The notes beneath the pieces were generated by a model that did no database searches, had not been told where the DNA came from, and was given only the letters and a program-made list of their open reading frames with translations. From Callipepla californica brunnescens (Eukaryota; Chordata; Aves; Galliformes; Odontophoridae), in contig JALIRH010000004.1 of assembly GCA_023055505.1 (NCBI GenBank), positions 31,687,502 to 31,751,501 of the forward strand: 64,000 nt of DNA, written 5' to 3'. Numbering within the stretch: the stretch's first letter is position 1; each line of letters starts with the position of its first letter. Positions 38,401 through 53,400 of the stretch are shown one piece after another. A program made the translations under genes and the position numbers.

Positions 38401-41400
38401 GGTATCACCCAGCCAAGCTCTCAGCTCAGCCCTGTGCTGGACAATTAGCCAGCAAAATGGGTGCACCACTCCAGCCCTGTGGAGAGCTGGCAGTCAGACA
38501 CTTTCCTTTGCTTAATGAGTCTCTCTTTCCCCCCCGCCAAGGCTCTCTGGATTACAGGCTTCCCCATTGGAGTCGAGCTGCCACGGCCCGCAGGCCAGGT
38601 CTGGCCCCCGTCCACGTGCAGATGGCGGTGTGCCCAGCACTTGCATTCCCATCAGCTAGGCTGCAGGCTGAGCAGGGGGAGGCAAGCATGTCCCACTGGG
38701 CTCCACAGATCAGCCCCACCTAACGGGGTGCAAGTACGACTGGGGTACCCCTGCCTCCTCCCCCAACCCCTCTGAGTGCTTCTCCCACTCCTCAGCTGCT
38801 GGAGTAAGTCACGGTGCTTTCGAGAGCATCTCTGAGCTGGCCACAGGGAGGGCAAACTTGTCTCAGTGGTCAGAGAGCCATGTCCACAGAGGAACTGGGC
38901 TTTTCCAGCCCTCTTGTGATATGCTCAGGGTCTGATCTCATTTATTCATGTGCTAGGGAATCTGGTTAAAAGTGTCTTGGATAGGACAGACTTAAAAGAT
39001 GGGACGGGAACCAGCAGCAGCTATGGGAACAGGCTGAGTGGGGAGAGGAGGCAGAGTCCTGGACTGCCCCACTAGGGTCTCGCTAAGAGCAAGCCGCTCC
39101 AGGGAACTCACAGGTGTTCCTATGGGTGCCAAAAACCTCCAATACTTTTCCAGTGATGCAAATGAAACATATGGGGAGAGACAAAATAAGAAATTACGAT
39201 GACTGCAGGCTGGGGGTGAGAAAGCCCCTCATATGCGTTTGCTTCCCAAGCTCTGACCGAGCTGCCCAGGAAGGCGGCGTTCCATGGAAATCAGACTTTC
39301 ATTTATCGTCTGAGAGGGAAAGGAATTTTCCTATGTTTTATACATTTCCTACAATAATCACAGAGCGTGGCTGTAAATGTTGCTATAAATAGGGCACCCT
39401 ATTTTAAACGAGACTGTGTGTGAAAGCTATCAAGTCTGGGCTATGCTGCCCCAGGGCACAGCCTGCTCGGGGCAAGATAGCATGGCCTCCTTCTCAGGCC
39501 AAAACAAGGGATTTTCCTCCCAAGTAACACATACAATACATTCTTCCCACATAACACATTGCTGCCCATGCCTATAGTACTTGGACATTGTCCACACATC
39601 ATGCTGAACAGATTGAAGTGACGAAAGCCTACCATTCCTGCCCCATATTCAAACATACCCATTCACCAGAAACAGAAACACATCCATGCACTCTTCCATA
39701 GCTGATGAGTGACCCCTTACCTGCCCATGGAGAGCCTCCCGAAAGCACCTCCCCAGCAACCCTGGGGATCTCTGCTGCTGGCCTCCCTCAGTGGTGATGC
39801 TGTTGCCGTTCCCATTGCTGTAGGTGTACCAGGGCACCGCGGCCATCTGAGGCACCAGCACTGCCTCCACGCTGTTCTCCTCTGACACCTCTGAGTCACC
39901 CCGCACCCTGGCCACCTGGTGAATCTGCACAGTGGCTTCTGGAGGGTGGTTGATATGAACGTTCACCAGGGAAGGGTTCAGGGAAGCTGGAAGATGAATT
40001 CATACCATAGTTGTGATGATCTGACTGAAGAGTATTCTGTTTATCAACGAAAGCACAAGGGAGGAGAGGTAGACTGACCATATCAGGGTTCTCTGCTTCT
40101 CTGTTCTCACTTTGTCCTGAAAACAGGACAAACCTACCAAGAGCTTAACCCTAATCCCAATCTTCACCTGTGCCAGAGTTGGCACCATTCACCCCTTCTC
40201 TTTCCTTCTCGTAGCACTTCCCCTGAGCTTCCTGATTCCCACACCCACTGTCTTGGTCAGTCTTTGGTCCCTTGGCCACAGCTAGATCCCCAGGGCAAGG
40301 CTTCATGAGCAAAAGGCACAGGCCCTTCTCCAAGCCAGGTGCCTGCATGGTCAGATGAACTACACTCACCCAGCTGGTTGGACAAGGGCAGGGTGTACGT
40401 GGAGTGCTTCATAGAGCCACTGGCGACGGTGCTTGGTGCCTTCCCTCCTTGCTTCTTTTCTGGAGAGGGGGCTGGCAAGTGGCAAAACTTCCCCGTGGAG
40501 TTGGAAGGGCACCAGCACTCATCACGGCCAACACAACGTCCTCCATTCAGGCAGGGGATCTGGCAGAAGTCTGCAAGGCAAAAGGAGGCCTGCTCAGCAG
40601 AGACACCAAACCCCTGCCTCTGGCTGAGGAACTGGAGCATGGCTGGCATGAACCCCGGGAGCCCTGCTGTGCAAAGCATAGAAACTGTGGTCCTCCCTGA
40701 ACTCTGCACAGAGCTGGAGCCATGAGCTGATGATGAGCCCTCTCTTGGGGCCACAGCCAGCATGGGGCATCTGTGCTGTGAAGCAATGTTGCTGGCCCAG
40801 CAGCATTCCCTTGGCGCAGGGCAGGAGCTGTGGCAGCCACAGGCAGCCGAGTCAGCACAGTTCCCACTTTTCTGCATTGAGGGATTTTGAGCCCCCTCCC
40901 AACTTGGCAAGGATTTTCCTCCCAACCAGGAGGGAGGTGAGTGGGGATGGGGGAGGCAAAGGAAAGAACGGGCAGGGAGCCACACGTGCAGAGCCTCTCT
41001 CGGCCAGCCCCAGCCCTGCCAGCAGCTGGAGTGGGGGAAGCATGGAGCGGGACAGAAGAACTGGGAGCAATTCATCTGCACAGGCTTGGAAAAAGCATCT
41101 GCTGCTGATGAAACTGAAGTCACGTCTTTTCTGGTCTCATCAGATGGCTGGAGCAATTTAGAGTGCATCTCTGTGTAAGTAGCGCTCAACCCTAATTTCC
41201 TAACAGATCATCCTGACTCATTTCAGCATGAGATGAGACATTGCTTCTGCACATGCCAGGATGGCTTGTTGGGTTCACCCCAGGGGATGGGCTCCTACCC
41301 TGCTCAGAGCTCCATTTGCTCAAGTAAAGTTCTGGGGGGAGCTGACACATCTTTGGATTGGGATCTAGGCAGAAATTCTCATGAACCCATATCACACGGT

Positions 41401-44400
41401 GTCCACAATGTACTCCATGTTGGCAGAGCTTGAGTCACAGAGGCTCATATGACAGGGCCAGTGGGCTGCTCCCACTAGCTGGCTCCAAGAGGATGCGTCC
41501 AACCCACACCTCGGTATCCCAGTGACCAGATGAGCAATCCCAGCAGCTCTCATAGGCAAGCAGAGATTTCTGCAGCCCTGTCTATAGGAATGGCTTGCAA
41601 CCTGCAGCCAGCTCTCCTGGCTGCCACGTGAGTGAAAGGAGAGAACAGGAGGAAATTAGGTGATGAAAGTCAGCCCCAGGACTGAATGCCAATGAAAGCA
41701 GTGAGCTGGCTTGGAGAAGGAAGGGGCGGCGAGGTTTGGCTGTGGGCCTGGCTCAAATACACACGTCCCCCCTACCTAGGGTGGGATGGAAATAGAAGTT
41801 GCTTGTCCAAGAAAGAGAGCAGTGAGGCAAGGTCTGTCTTCCTACCCCAGAGACAAAGATGGAGTAAGTCTCAGGAGACATCTTTCTAGGCACTGGGAGA
41901 GGCCATCTCTTCCCATCCCCAACCAGCCCAAGTCCTCAGTCTGTAGAGACAGGAAAGGTGGAAAGAGGAGAAAGCAGTAGCAGGCAAGAAGGTGAGCTGG
42001 GAGCTTTGGCTACTCACAGATGCGGAAGCCAGACTTGGGATCGTGGTCATGTCCCCCTTGGCTGTAGAGAGTGGTGGTGTCTCCCTTCTCACAGCTGTTG
42101 TAGCAGCGCCCATTCCGGCACGTCTGTTTGCAGATGGTGGGTGTGAAGATTATTTTTATTTTCCTAATCTTCTCTGTCAGGTTGGCCCCTATTAAAGAGA
42201 AGGACAGTGATAAGTGGAAGCAGGATCTCCAGGCCTGGGGGCAGGTAATTCCATCCTGACCTCCAACCCATTTCCAGAGCAAGGACTTGCTCCCTGCTCA
42301 CTCCAGCATGTTCTCTGCTCCAGCATCATTAAAACTTTGTCAACGTAGGAAAGACCTCCAGCAGCATGCTCTGCCATAACTCCGGTTCCAGTGACATAAC
42401 TGCGAAGGGCCACACACCCACTAGCTCCAGTATAAAAGGATGTTTTTCTCAAACCACTTAATTAGCCTGGATGCTGGCTGCCCTTAAGCCACAGAAAGGC
42501 TTCCCACACAACCACAATGGTCCAGCAAAGAGAGTATTAAGTTTTGAGAACGTCCATGTGTCCCTACAAGTATCTGCTGATTTCCTGCACCTTGCACTCC
42601 TCTGCAGTCCCTCACCATCCTCCCATTATGTAGAGGGGTAAATTCTACTCAGAGCTCTTGAAGGTTTGTGGAAAACAAACAAGAGGCAGAACTGCTGTGT
42701 AACTGTGAGCTAGCTGGCTCAACACCAGAGCTCTCCATTTATGCCCAGCTGTTTTTGGGGCTCCCTCCCCCTTCCTGTACTCCCCCCTCATTCTTCCCAC
42801 TTCAATCCCCACTTCCAGATTACAGCTTTAATCAGGCTCACAGCCCTACTCATAAAGGTCAAGATGTCTTGAAGCCTCCTCAGGGAACCATGGCTTCAGA
42901 GAAAGCCAAGCTGCAGAAGACAACTTGCATCTGTCCTACTGGGGAGCTGCTGACACTGCCTCATAAACTGCAGGCAGCCTGGCTTGATCTCTGCTTGTGT
43001 CAGAACACACAAAGCGGGTAGGCAAAGGGGAGAACTAGGTGCTGGTTACACAATCTGACCTCCAGGGCTGCTCTAACAGGAAGAAGCTGGGAGGCACCAC
43101 TCCTACAGGCTGAGGCAACCCCCCCTTCAGGGCAGTGTGCTGGAGTAATGTTCAAAAGCTCTGGGAGTCATCTGTCACATCTCCTCTGCCACCCACATTT
43201 TGCTTCCCTTCAATGGGGTCTCTCTTTGCAAAGGCCTACAGAGTCACCATTCTTACTCCTCTTTTCCAGTTCTCAGTTTTTCTAAATTCTGCTCCCTTCT
43301 TCTCCTTAGAGCTTTGCTCTTTTCTCCTCCACTCCCCACTTCCAAAGTGCTACAGGGATGGCTGGCACCTCCTGTGACTTTGCTTGCCACCCCTTCGCTA
43401 TGATATTCCCACCTATACCGCTGCCCTTCCCAGTGACACCTCAGGACCCAACAAGAAATCTCAGCAGTGACATCCCTGGATGCCTTACCCCTTGCAGCCA
43501 GTGTGTGCTCCTGGAAAGCTGCATGTGGCCCAGAGCTGCCCTGCTCGTGTCCATGCCCGTTGGGCAGTGTGTTAGACGTGAGCTGGCCATTGCTGGAGGG
43601 GTAGCGTCGGACAGTCCGCGATGGCCCTGTGTGCTGGGGGGAGACAGGAGAGCCAATTCTGCTCTGAGTCCTGTGGAAGAGAAGAAATGAACTGATACTC
43701 CTCACAAGTAACTGTGCTGATCTCAGTGCCCATCTTGCAGCATGTCCTGAGGGCACCTCAGCACCAAGCTGAGCCATCAACTTCACAGAGCTCTGCTGGG
43801 TCCCCTCTTTGTTTGTTTTCAGCCACCATTTCACTTTAGGGATGATGCCCCACGTCCTTGATATTTATGTCCCCAGAAGACCTGCCCGTGGCTGACCCTT
43901 TGCCCTCTCCTATATAGAGAGCCACCTCTGCTCTCTGCAGGGAACCCAGCCCTGATGATTAACTTATTTTGGCACCGCAGCCAAGGCTGTACCTGCTGGG
44001 GTACATTGCTCACCCCAACTCATATCTGTCAGGCTGCCACTGCACTGGAATACCCCAGCTGCTTTTTAGGACCTCTGCATGCTGTTGCTGTTGCCTGTCC
44101 CACCACAAAGTCTCCAGTATACACAGGCAGCTTCAAATCTGCTCATTCTTATGGTGGGGAGTTCTCTCTGACCCTGTATTCCCAGCCACAGATGAATGCT
44201 GAAAAAACAGAAAGGCAGTCAGAAGTGAAACCAGGCCAAGCAAATAAACAAAAATTGCCCCATGAGAGTAACAAACAAGAGAAAAAGACTAAGAATTGAT
44301 CCCCATAAATGTAGTTACAACTGTCTGCAGTAATTGCATTTATGGCTTTTGGTGTTTTCTGGGGACTAAGCAGGACAAAGTCATTTGACTGACAAGGTAA

Positions 44401-47400
44401 CACTTCTGACGCCTTATGGATTAGGAGATGGAGAGTGCTATGCAGTTTCTTCCATGAAACCAGCGCAACAGCACATTTTCTCTATTGCACTCACTCCCAT
44501 TCCTTTGTACTGACTGGCAGCACTGAGCCCCCAGGAGGGCGCTTTGTACTTATCATCAAGTAAGTGCATGCCTCACTCTTGCTTGAACCACTTGCGACGA
44601 AAAAGACTTCAGAATAGCAGGGTCCAAAATAGGATGGCTGTCTATATGCCCCAGGTTTCTCTGAACATCCCAGCCTCAGATTCCACTGAAATCAAACTTA
44701 AGCACCAACAGGTCTTCTGCTTGCCTACACCAACACCTCCATCTCACACCAAATGTCTTGGGCAAGAAGCTAGCCTTTCCCACTGAAGAGCAGCCCACAG
44801 AAGAGCATCTCTTTTTAGGGGTTTTGCCATTTTCCCTGTCAAACTCAGTAAAAAGAGGTGTTACAGCATCTGCTGGAAACAGAGTTTTCTAAAATCACAA
44901 GGATTGGATAATCCAACAACAGTTGGCTGACAGTAGCTCTGGCTCACAGATATTCCTGGCTTGGATGTCTTGGCGTAATGGTAAGAGTTGGGGAGATGGA
45001 AAGGCAACTAAAGCAGCACTGGTATTTGAACAGGTCAAGCACAATATGCAAGGTAACTGCTAGCCAACAACCCAGAAATCAGCCCTGAGCAACAAAATGG
45101 AAAAGATGACGCATGGGTCAATTAATTGCGAACTAAAGGAAAGGAATTCATTAAAGATGTCAAGCCAACGGGGTCTACGGAGATCCTTTCTTCTCAAACG
45201 AGTCCCTTTTCATCATCTGATAGAATTACATGCACACACATGACAGGCTTAGAGCTCATGCTATTCCGATAAAAAAATAAACACAGCAGTACAGTGTCAA
45301 TCAGGCACATGTGAAACGAATAACAAACTGGCGATGTGACAGGACACAAGAAGCAATTGTCACTGGGGAGCGAATTAGATGGGTTCCAAAGTGATCAGTA
45401 AGAGGCCTGGCATGACTTTACGATTTCATCTGGAAATAAATATTTTTATTTCGAAATAAACATACAATCGACATTGATAATGTGTGCTGCTGACACAAAA
45501 ATTTGCAATGTGGTGTATCGTGATGAGAACAGAGCAATCGTACAGAGCAGTTTGGATCACTTTGTAGGGCAAATCCATCCAAGCAATATGGGATTTTAAT
45601 ACAGCCAAATGCAGCATTACTCTTCTAGGAAGGAGGAATGCAGGCAGCAGCTGCAGATAGAAGGAGACAATCCTGGAAACCAACAATTCTGAAAAGATTT
45701 CAGGGGTAATGACAAGCAATTAAATACGAGCTGTCATCTCTATACCCTGACATCAGGGTACTGAAACACCACAGGAACAGGGAGGTATTTTTACCTCTTC
45801 ACACAGCCTCATCACGGTAGGGACTGTATATGCTAAAATATCACATCTAATTATTTCATGAAATGTAACATATTTGCTAAGGGATCCTGAAAAAACTGAG
45901 AGGATACGGGAAAAAAAAACATGACAAGAACAATTAGAGAGCTCGTGAAAATGCCTTTCTGTAAGAAACCTAAAGTAGTTGATCTCTTCAATTCAGCAAA
46001 CAGAAGATGAAGAGGTGCTCTGATTACAGGGCACAGGTTTCTCCACAGGAACAAAATGCCAGGTGGAAAGAGCCTTTTAATCTAACTACAACAACAACAA
46101 CAAAGGCAAAACATGAAACAACAGCTGCAAACTGAAGCCAAATGATTCCCTGCTAGAAATCACGCCCACACATATCAGCATAGCTGCTTGCTTTCTGCAA
46201 AAAAGCAGCAAAGCTGTGAACTCCCCAACTCCTGATACCATCACTCAAACTGAGTAGTTGAATGAAGATGTGTAACCCGTGCTATTAGAGAAGCTCTTTC
46301 AGATCAGCTATTGATCCACTGATCATTTCTGACCTGGAGCAGTAAGAATCCAGGAACAGAAGTCTCTGGATTTCTCATAACCTAATTGTCTCTAATGCCC
46401 TGTGAGTGAAGTGGCTGAGCTACTGTAAGGAGGTATGAATGAGTCTTGAGAAGGGAGCAGCGCAGGTAGCCTCATGAAAATTGAGATCTAAACTGGGATG
46501 AGGCTAGCAAGCAGTTCTTATTTCTCACAGGTTGCTAAGAACAACCAGAATACTTGCAGATAAGAGAACCACAATACCACACCAGTCCCCAGCAGCCTCC
46601 TTCAGAAGCTGCCCTGAGATTCTGCAGAGTACCAGCTACCCCAGTTTCCACAAGCGCCATCGCCTGCATTTCTAAGCTACTCATCCAGCTCCACTGCCAA
46701 CAGGGAAACTTCTGGTATCTATTAACTTCTTCTTCGCTATCTAGTGTGCTGCAGCTGCCTTTGTTAGTGAAAAAGGAAAAGATATACAGAACTCCATGGT
46801 GGCCACAGAGCCCTAAAAGCTGAGGCAAACTTGTTCTCAGATCTCTGGGTATAGATCCCAAGCATAGCCTGTGGGCAAACACGGCTGGAGCTTTGGGATC
46901 TTGTGTTGTACAGGGGAAAGCGCCCAAAGGGGGAGAGGTGAGAGTTCCCCAGACCAGCAACCCTCACTGACCTAGTGCTGATCACCCTAGGGCAACTTTG
47001 GCTCTGAGTTTTGAAGATCTCTGGGTAAGGGTAGCCAGTGGCATGACACAGGGAAATAGAAGCTATGGTACTTGAAAATACACACCATGCCTATCCTTGA
47101 GAAGGGAGTATGCTACTTGCAAGCAGCAGGGCTTGGCTGGGTGCAGCCCATAGCCTGCATAAAGGAATTCCAGCCCTTGGCTCTGGGGACAACTTCTGTG
47201 ATTCTCAGGATCATCAGATTTGGTAGGGAGAAAAAAAAACATACCAACATTAAGAGTTTTAGAAAAAATAATAATTAGCATCTTGATTATGAAGAAAATC
47301 GGATTATATAGACTTACTGCAGGGAGGCAGTGCCAACCTTATTAAGGAAAAATGGAGGAGGAACATTACTCCGTGCCTCACCATACTAAAGGAAAAACCA

Positions 47401-50400
47401 CCCTACTGGGATCCTCTTGGCAAAGCATTCCTCTGTGTGTTGCAGGGGAGAGAGGCAGATTTGCTTAGAATTAATATGTTTATTTGGTTCTATTCTAGGC
47501 AGATGAGCTCTGGGATTTGTACACTGCATTGAGTAACACCCTCCTACCCTAGACCATAGAAATCAATGGCAGAGGGAGTCTTTCTATCCCAGTTCGTCAG
47601 ATCCAATCCCTCTCCAAGTCACAGCAAGTGGCTGGCTCAGGGTCAGGGAATACCAAATAGAGTTTTCCCCTCAAAGCATCAAAATCGGGCAATGCTGGGT
47701 AGAGGAGGACTAGCACACTTGCAGGGTATCAGGATATGGGCATAAGCTCACCAGGTCAACACGCCAGGTCAGGCATTAGCAAACCCTAATCATTTTGGGG
47801 GGTTCAACATATGGCCAGAGCTTGAAATCTGTGCCCAGTTCCCAAGGATCTCCTAGGAGTAAAAGCAAAGACAGAAGACAGGGTGGCTCACTGTAGGGAT
47901 TCCCAGCAGAGGGGAGATCTCGTACTATCATTCTCCATGCCTGCACCTACTCCAGAAAGAGGCACTGAAGAGGAAGAGGAGGTTGAGACCTTAAGGACTA
48001 TGTTCTGGGACACTTAAAGTCCTAGGGCTTCACATTCATTCAGTCGTACAGCCTCCCTCAGAGCAGTATTACTCACTTCCACACTTCCAGCCAGGCACAA
48101 GGCCAGCACAGATCTCTGCAGCATGGAGCCTCTGCAGAGAGGCAGTGGTCTCTTCCTTTATAGGCAACCGCCTGCCAAGCAGCTGGTTTCCCTGCTCTTC
48201 ATCTGTCAGAGCTGCTGACAGCTAGCTCCATGTCAGGCACAGCCTGTGGGGCAGAGACAGCATGCAGGCTCCTGGGGACACCTCTCCTTCTGTGCAGCCC
48301 CAAGGCACCCACCACTACGGCACCCAGCTAACATCAGCAGCACTCCTAGGGGAAATGTGGCTCCAGGAGGGAATGTGGAGGAAGCAGTATTATACCTCCA
48401 GGAAGCAGTATTATCCTCAAAGAGTGGAGATGTCTGTCCTCCTGCTGATCTCCACCTGGATGACACTAAGAGATTACTACTCAGGAGACCTTGGTCACTG
48501 GCACATGGGAAAATAATGTCTGTGTAAAAATGCACTATTTATTTAAGTTTCTGCTGCTTGTTACGCTCTGCTCAGTATGTTTTTTTTAGGGCAAGCAGAG
48601 CAGAGTAGAAGAAAAAATGCCTGCCCTGGTACAGCAGTTATCCTGCCCAGTCCCAAACAAAACTGCAAGGTGCCTGCTCCCTGGCACCTTTCACCCCACT
48701 GAGAACAGCAAGCAGAAGATGGAGCTGGCAGGCTTCTGGCAACCACGCTTGATGAGCATGAAGACTGCTGTTTTCTGAATAACCACATTTTTCATCAAAA
48801 GCCTGTAATTTCAAGCAGAATCACAATAAACACTCTAAATGTAAAATAAATACTAATACTAATAATAATAGAAGTCTAAATGAAAAAGAGCTTGGGTTCC
48901 AAAAAACATTGTTTTCCCAACCCACTGCACATAGAAAGTGATATGAAAACTGTGCCAGTTTCTTTGAGTGACCTTGGTCCATGTGGGTAAGCAAAAGCCA
49001 CGAGGTATCCAAGCAGATGTACAGCTGTGGCTTCTCTCAGTGACCCAAGGGCAGCTATCCTTCTTGCAAGGGTGGCAAACTCTTCAAAGCACTTTCCTCT
49101 CCCCACCAGCAACACCTCAGTCTTTCCTGGATTTCGCTTCTATCGGCTGCTCTTTGTTCAAATGTTGATTTTGGCTAGATTGTTAGCAAGCTGGGAAAGG
49201 GTGTTTTTTGCATCTTGCATAAAAGAAAATGCAGAGCCAAGTGCCACAGGAGTATTACTGTTGTTTCATCCCGGCTGTCTCACCCTTTCCCCAGCCAAAG
49301 CCTGGCTGACTGTAACAGGGTAGACAGCCTGAGGCATTGCAGAGTGAAACCTGGATGGGCAGCAGTGCCAACCCCAGATGTCATTGGTCAAGGCTTGGAA
49401 AGTCACTCCCTCAGCTGGATTCGTTTCTTTTTACTAAGGAGCAATGGGTGTGTGCCAGGAGGAAAACAGTGGGGAGAAGGGAAGGTGCTGGCCAAACCTA
49501 AAGTGAAGACTGGAGACCCTCAGAGAAATAACTATCTCTCAAGAGCCCCATTTCCAGAGCCATGCTCCACAGGCTGCTCGCCACCATCCAGCTGCCTGTC
49601 CTCTGGGAAGCAGCTGCAGACACCTGCTTCCTGCTGGCCAGTCCTTCCCCGAGTGGCTGCTGCTCCTTGCTCAGGGAGCAGGGAGGGCAGCAGTGCCTTT
49701 CTGGCAGGACCCAAGTGATATGGACCACTGCCTTCAGAGCTCCCCACAGTAGGCCATAGGGCCTTGAAGAAAGGCTCCCCATGGCAGGGATCCACCCCGG
49801 CTCCTCCGGCTTTGGCCTGCACAGGCTGCTCCAAAAGGAGAGCTCGCAGCCAGGACAGGGGCTGAGTCATGTTCAGCCCCTGATAACCTGCCAGGACAAC
49901 AAGAGGGCTCTCCCCTGCTTTTGAAACACCAAACAACATGCTCACTATCTGTCTTGTACGTTTGCCTGTCCCTTTGGCTCACCGCCCTCGCCGCTTGAGG
50001 CCACAGGGACCAAACTCAGTGATTCACTTCCCCCTTTGTAATGCTCTGTGGTTACTGATTTTCCACTAAAGCATCACAGAAGAATGGGCAGCCTCCACAC
50101 CAGTGTCTGTGTCTACAGGGGAAGAGGGAAGCAGCCAGCCTTGGAAAGCAGCAAATTGACCGCAGACCAGAAACTTCCCCTTTCTTGGACTCCAAGCAGG
50201 TTCCTCAGCAGGCAGACAGGATTCATGGCTCAGGCTGCGGGACCTGGAGCACAGAGGGGGAGCATTGCTTAGAGAGCACTGAAGCCTATTATCAATTAGC
50301 TCACAAACATGCTGACAAGGAAGACAGCTCTGTTAGGACTCAGGGAGAAGGGGTGAAACCACACCATACAAGGCACCTGACTTCAAGCCCACCCACACAA

Positions 50401-53400
50401 TGCCTATAAATCTTGGCTCAGTTTATTAACCCCACAAGCAACAGAGAAAGCTCAGAAGCCAAGGAGCAATTCAGGACCCAGACTCCTCAGTTGTCCCCCA
50501 CCACAGCTAGCAATGGGCCATCATCAAGCCAGTACGGCCCCACTTCAGGCTGTCTCTCCTGTCACCTTGCAGTACCTCTATCTCCCTGTTCCCCTTAACA
50601 GTGGCTGGCCTACATTTCTCTGGATCTCCTAGCGCACACCACAGAGAGAGATGTGCAAGCCTACAGTACGGCAAACACCATGCTCAGTCCCTCCACCACC
50701 AATCTAGCATCATCTTTGCTGTGGCCTCCAAAGCAGTGCAGGTGCTTTAGGGCCACCCTAAACCTGTCCTGTGGTGCAGCAACACCTTTTTGTGATGTTG
50801 CTCCCCTTTCCTCTTTCCAGTCACTGCCCTCCTTCATCACTGAGCTCAGACACCAACAAAACACACAGCTCTGGACAACCACCCCTATGGCAGCATCCCA
50901 TGCTGCCCTCTGCAGCCACCCAGCCTGCAGCACTCAAGCCAGCTTGCCTGGTGCTACTGCTTCTACAACTGGAATTCACTGCCCTGCTCCGTCTACGCCT
51001 GCCCCAGCATAGAATAAACACTTTACAAGCGTGCACAGGTGCAGAGGGTAAACCAGATTAAAGCACAGTAGTCCCTGCCCTGTCAGCCAACACACTGGGG
51101 CAGCAGGCTGGCACCTCACTGAGATCTTAACCAGAAGTATCTCCATAAGCAATACCCTCTCTTGCATGCATTTACATAAAGCAACTAAAAAAAAAACAAC
51201 CTTCAGCATCTCATCCAACTGCTGCTGCACAGAGAAAGAAGAGAGAGGAGTTGGGTTGTGAACGCTATTTTTATCTGCTCAGAAGCTGCCAGACACCACA
51301 CAAACAAACCTCTGTGAGCACACAGATAGCTAACAGGTTCTTCCTAAGCAGTCCCTGCAGGTCTGATTTGTTCCCTGGCCGAAGCGGCTGCTTGCACATC
51401 TCTGCTCTCTACTGACGTGCAGTGTCCTTCTTTTGCCACACATGCCACCTGCCACTCTGTCACTGCTCATCTTTGCACTCTTACATTAGGGAGCAAGCAA
51501 CTGCTTACCTGGAAGCAGTCCAGATCTGAAGTGGCTGCAGGCGAGCTCCCTGCACAAAGGCATGGCATTGGGCTGGTGCAGCAGCATGTGTCACTGATGA
51601 GATCTATCAGATGTTGGTGCTGACCCATCAAATGGTGCTGACTCCATCTCCATGATGAAACCTCCAGCAGAGGCACTGGCCAAAATGAAGCTGGGCTAAC
51701 TTCTCTCCCTTTACAGCTGGGAGAAAATGACTGCTGAGTCTCATTTCATCCTGTTGATGTGAAACACCAACTCCCTCCAATGGGCTGCCGGCTTCAAAGC
51801 CCTGAGGAGATACATCACCCTATTCATCCTTACACCCACACTTGCCCCGGGGAGCAGGACCAAACAGCAGCCTTCCCCTGCTCTACACAGGGTATCAAGA
51901 GGACAGGCAAGCCTCTCCCACTGCAGGCATGCCAGTGGTGGTAAAGTATACCCAGAGGGCACAAGGTGGAGAGGAAATGTGTTTAATCCTAAGTCGTTTT
52001 TTATCTATAGCGATGAAAGACACCCACTCACCCTGAGAACACTTCAGGACTAAGACATATTTCAATACAAAGTACTGGTTTGTATGCAGATTGAACATGC
52101 TGGTCTTTGAACCTACTACACAGAATCACGGCATCACAGAATTGCAGGGGTTGGTAAGGATCTCTAGAGATCATGGAGTCCAATCCCCCTGCCAAAGCAG
52201 CTCCCTAGCCCAGGTTGCACAGGTAGGCATGCAAGTGGGTCTGGAACGTCTCCAGAGAAGGAGACTCCACCACCTCTCTGTGCAGCCTGTGCCAGTGCTC
52301 CGTCACTGCACTGTGAAGAAGTTCCCATGCACATTTGTGCAGAACTTCCTATGCTTCAGTTTGTGGCCATTTCCCCTCGTCCTATTGCCACACACAGCAG
52401 AGAAGAGTCCAGGTCTCAGCCTTTCCTCATAAGGGAGAAGATCCAGGCTCTTTATCATCTATGTAGACCTCCGCTGGACTCTTTTGAGGACATTCCTGTC
52501 CTTTTTGTACCCGGGAGCCCAGAACTGGACACAGTACTCCAGATGAGGCCTCACCAGGGCAGAGTAGAGGGGGAGGATCACCTCCCTCAACCTGCTGGTC
52601 ATGTTCTTTTTAATGCACTCCAGGATCCTAAGAAGGCCACCAGGGCACACCGCTGGCTCATGGTCAACCTGTCATCCACCAGGATCCCATGGTCCCTCTC
52701 CTTAGAGCTCCTCTCCAGCAGGTCATCCCCCAACCTGTACCAGTGCACGTGGTTATTCTATTAGTTCCATGTAGTTAAGGTCTCCTCATGCTTCTCCATC
52801 CTCTGCCACACACAGCATTCTCTCACTTACAGCACTGAGCCACGAGAGTCGTGTAGAAACATTTCACTTTCCTGCCACTCTCAAAGTCAGGATATTATCC
52901 AAATGCCTCTTGAACACTAATAACATGCTTTAACTTTTGGTCAGTGCTGAATTGATCAGGCAATGTGACTCGATGATCTTTGAAGGTCCCTTCCAACTAC
53001 CCCATCCCATCCTATGTCTCAGTATCACCAGGGATTGGGGAATGAGCATCCCAGGGATCAGTTCTTTAACAGAATGAGCACCATGCCTCCAGCTGCTCAA
53101 CAGCCAGAATACTACAGCCTGGCTGGTGGCCAGGAACATTCCTGGTCACATACATGTGGCACATGTGACCCCCCCATGTTACAAGGGGTACAAACCTGCT
53201 CTCACACATCTCCCACATGACCAGCATGCACACTGAGGACCAGCAGGGACTGGCACAGTGGGAAATGACCAGGAGCAGGCATTACATGGGCTACAGCCCT
53301 CAGCACAGCAGCCCCTCAGTGACAGCAAAGGCAGAGTTCCAGGGTCATTATCGGCCTGTCATTACAACCCTGGAAGAGTTTAGTGTTGTAGAAAGCTTCA

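Noticed and set aside
40257..41189. 310-codon open frame on the minus strand
   Set aside because: Only the EGF-2 exon (40370-40570) within it is coding. The rest is open intron by chance, outside clear splice sites.
52459..52650. Reverse-transcriptase-like peptide as a gene
   Set aside because: It is a short remnant inside a truncated CR1 copy with its typical 3' end. No intact ORF2 is present.
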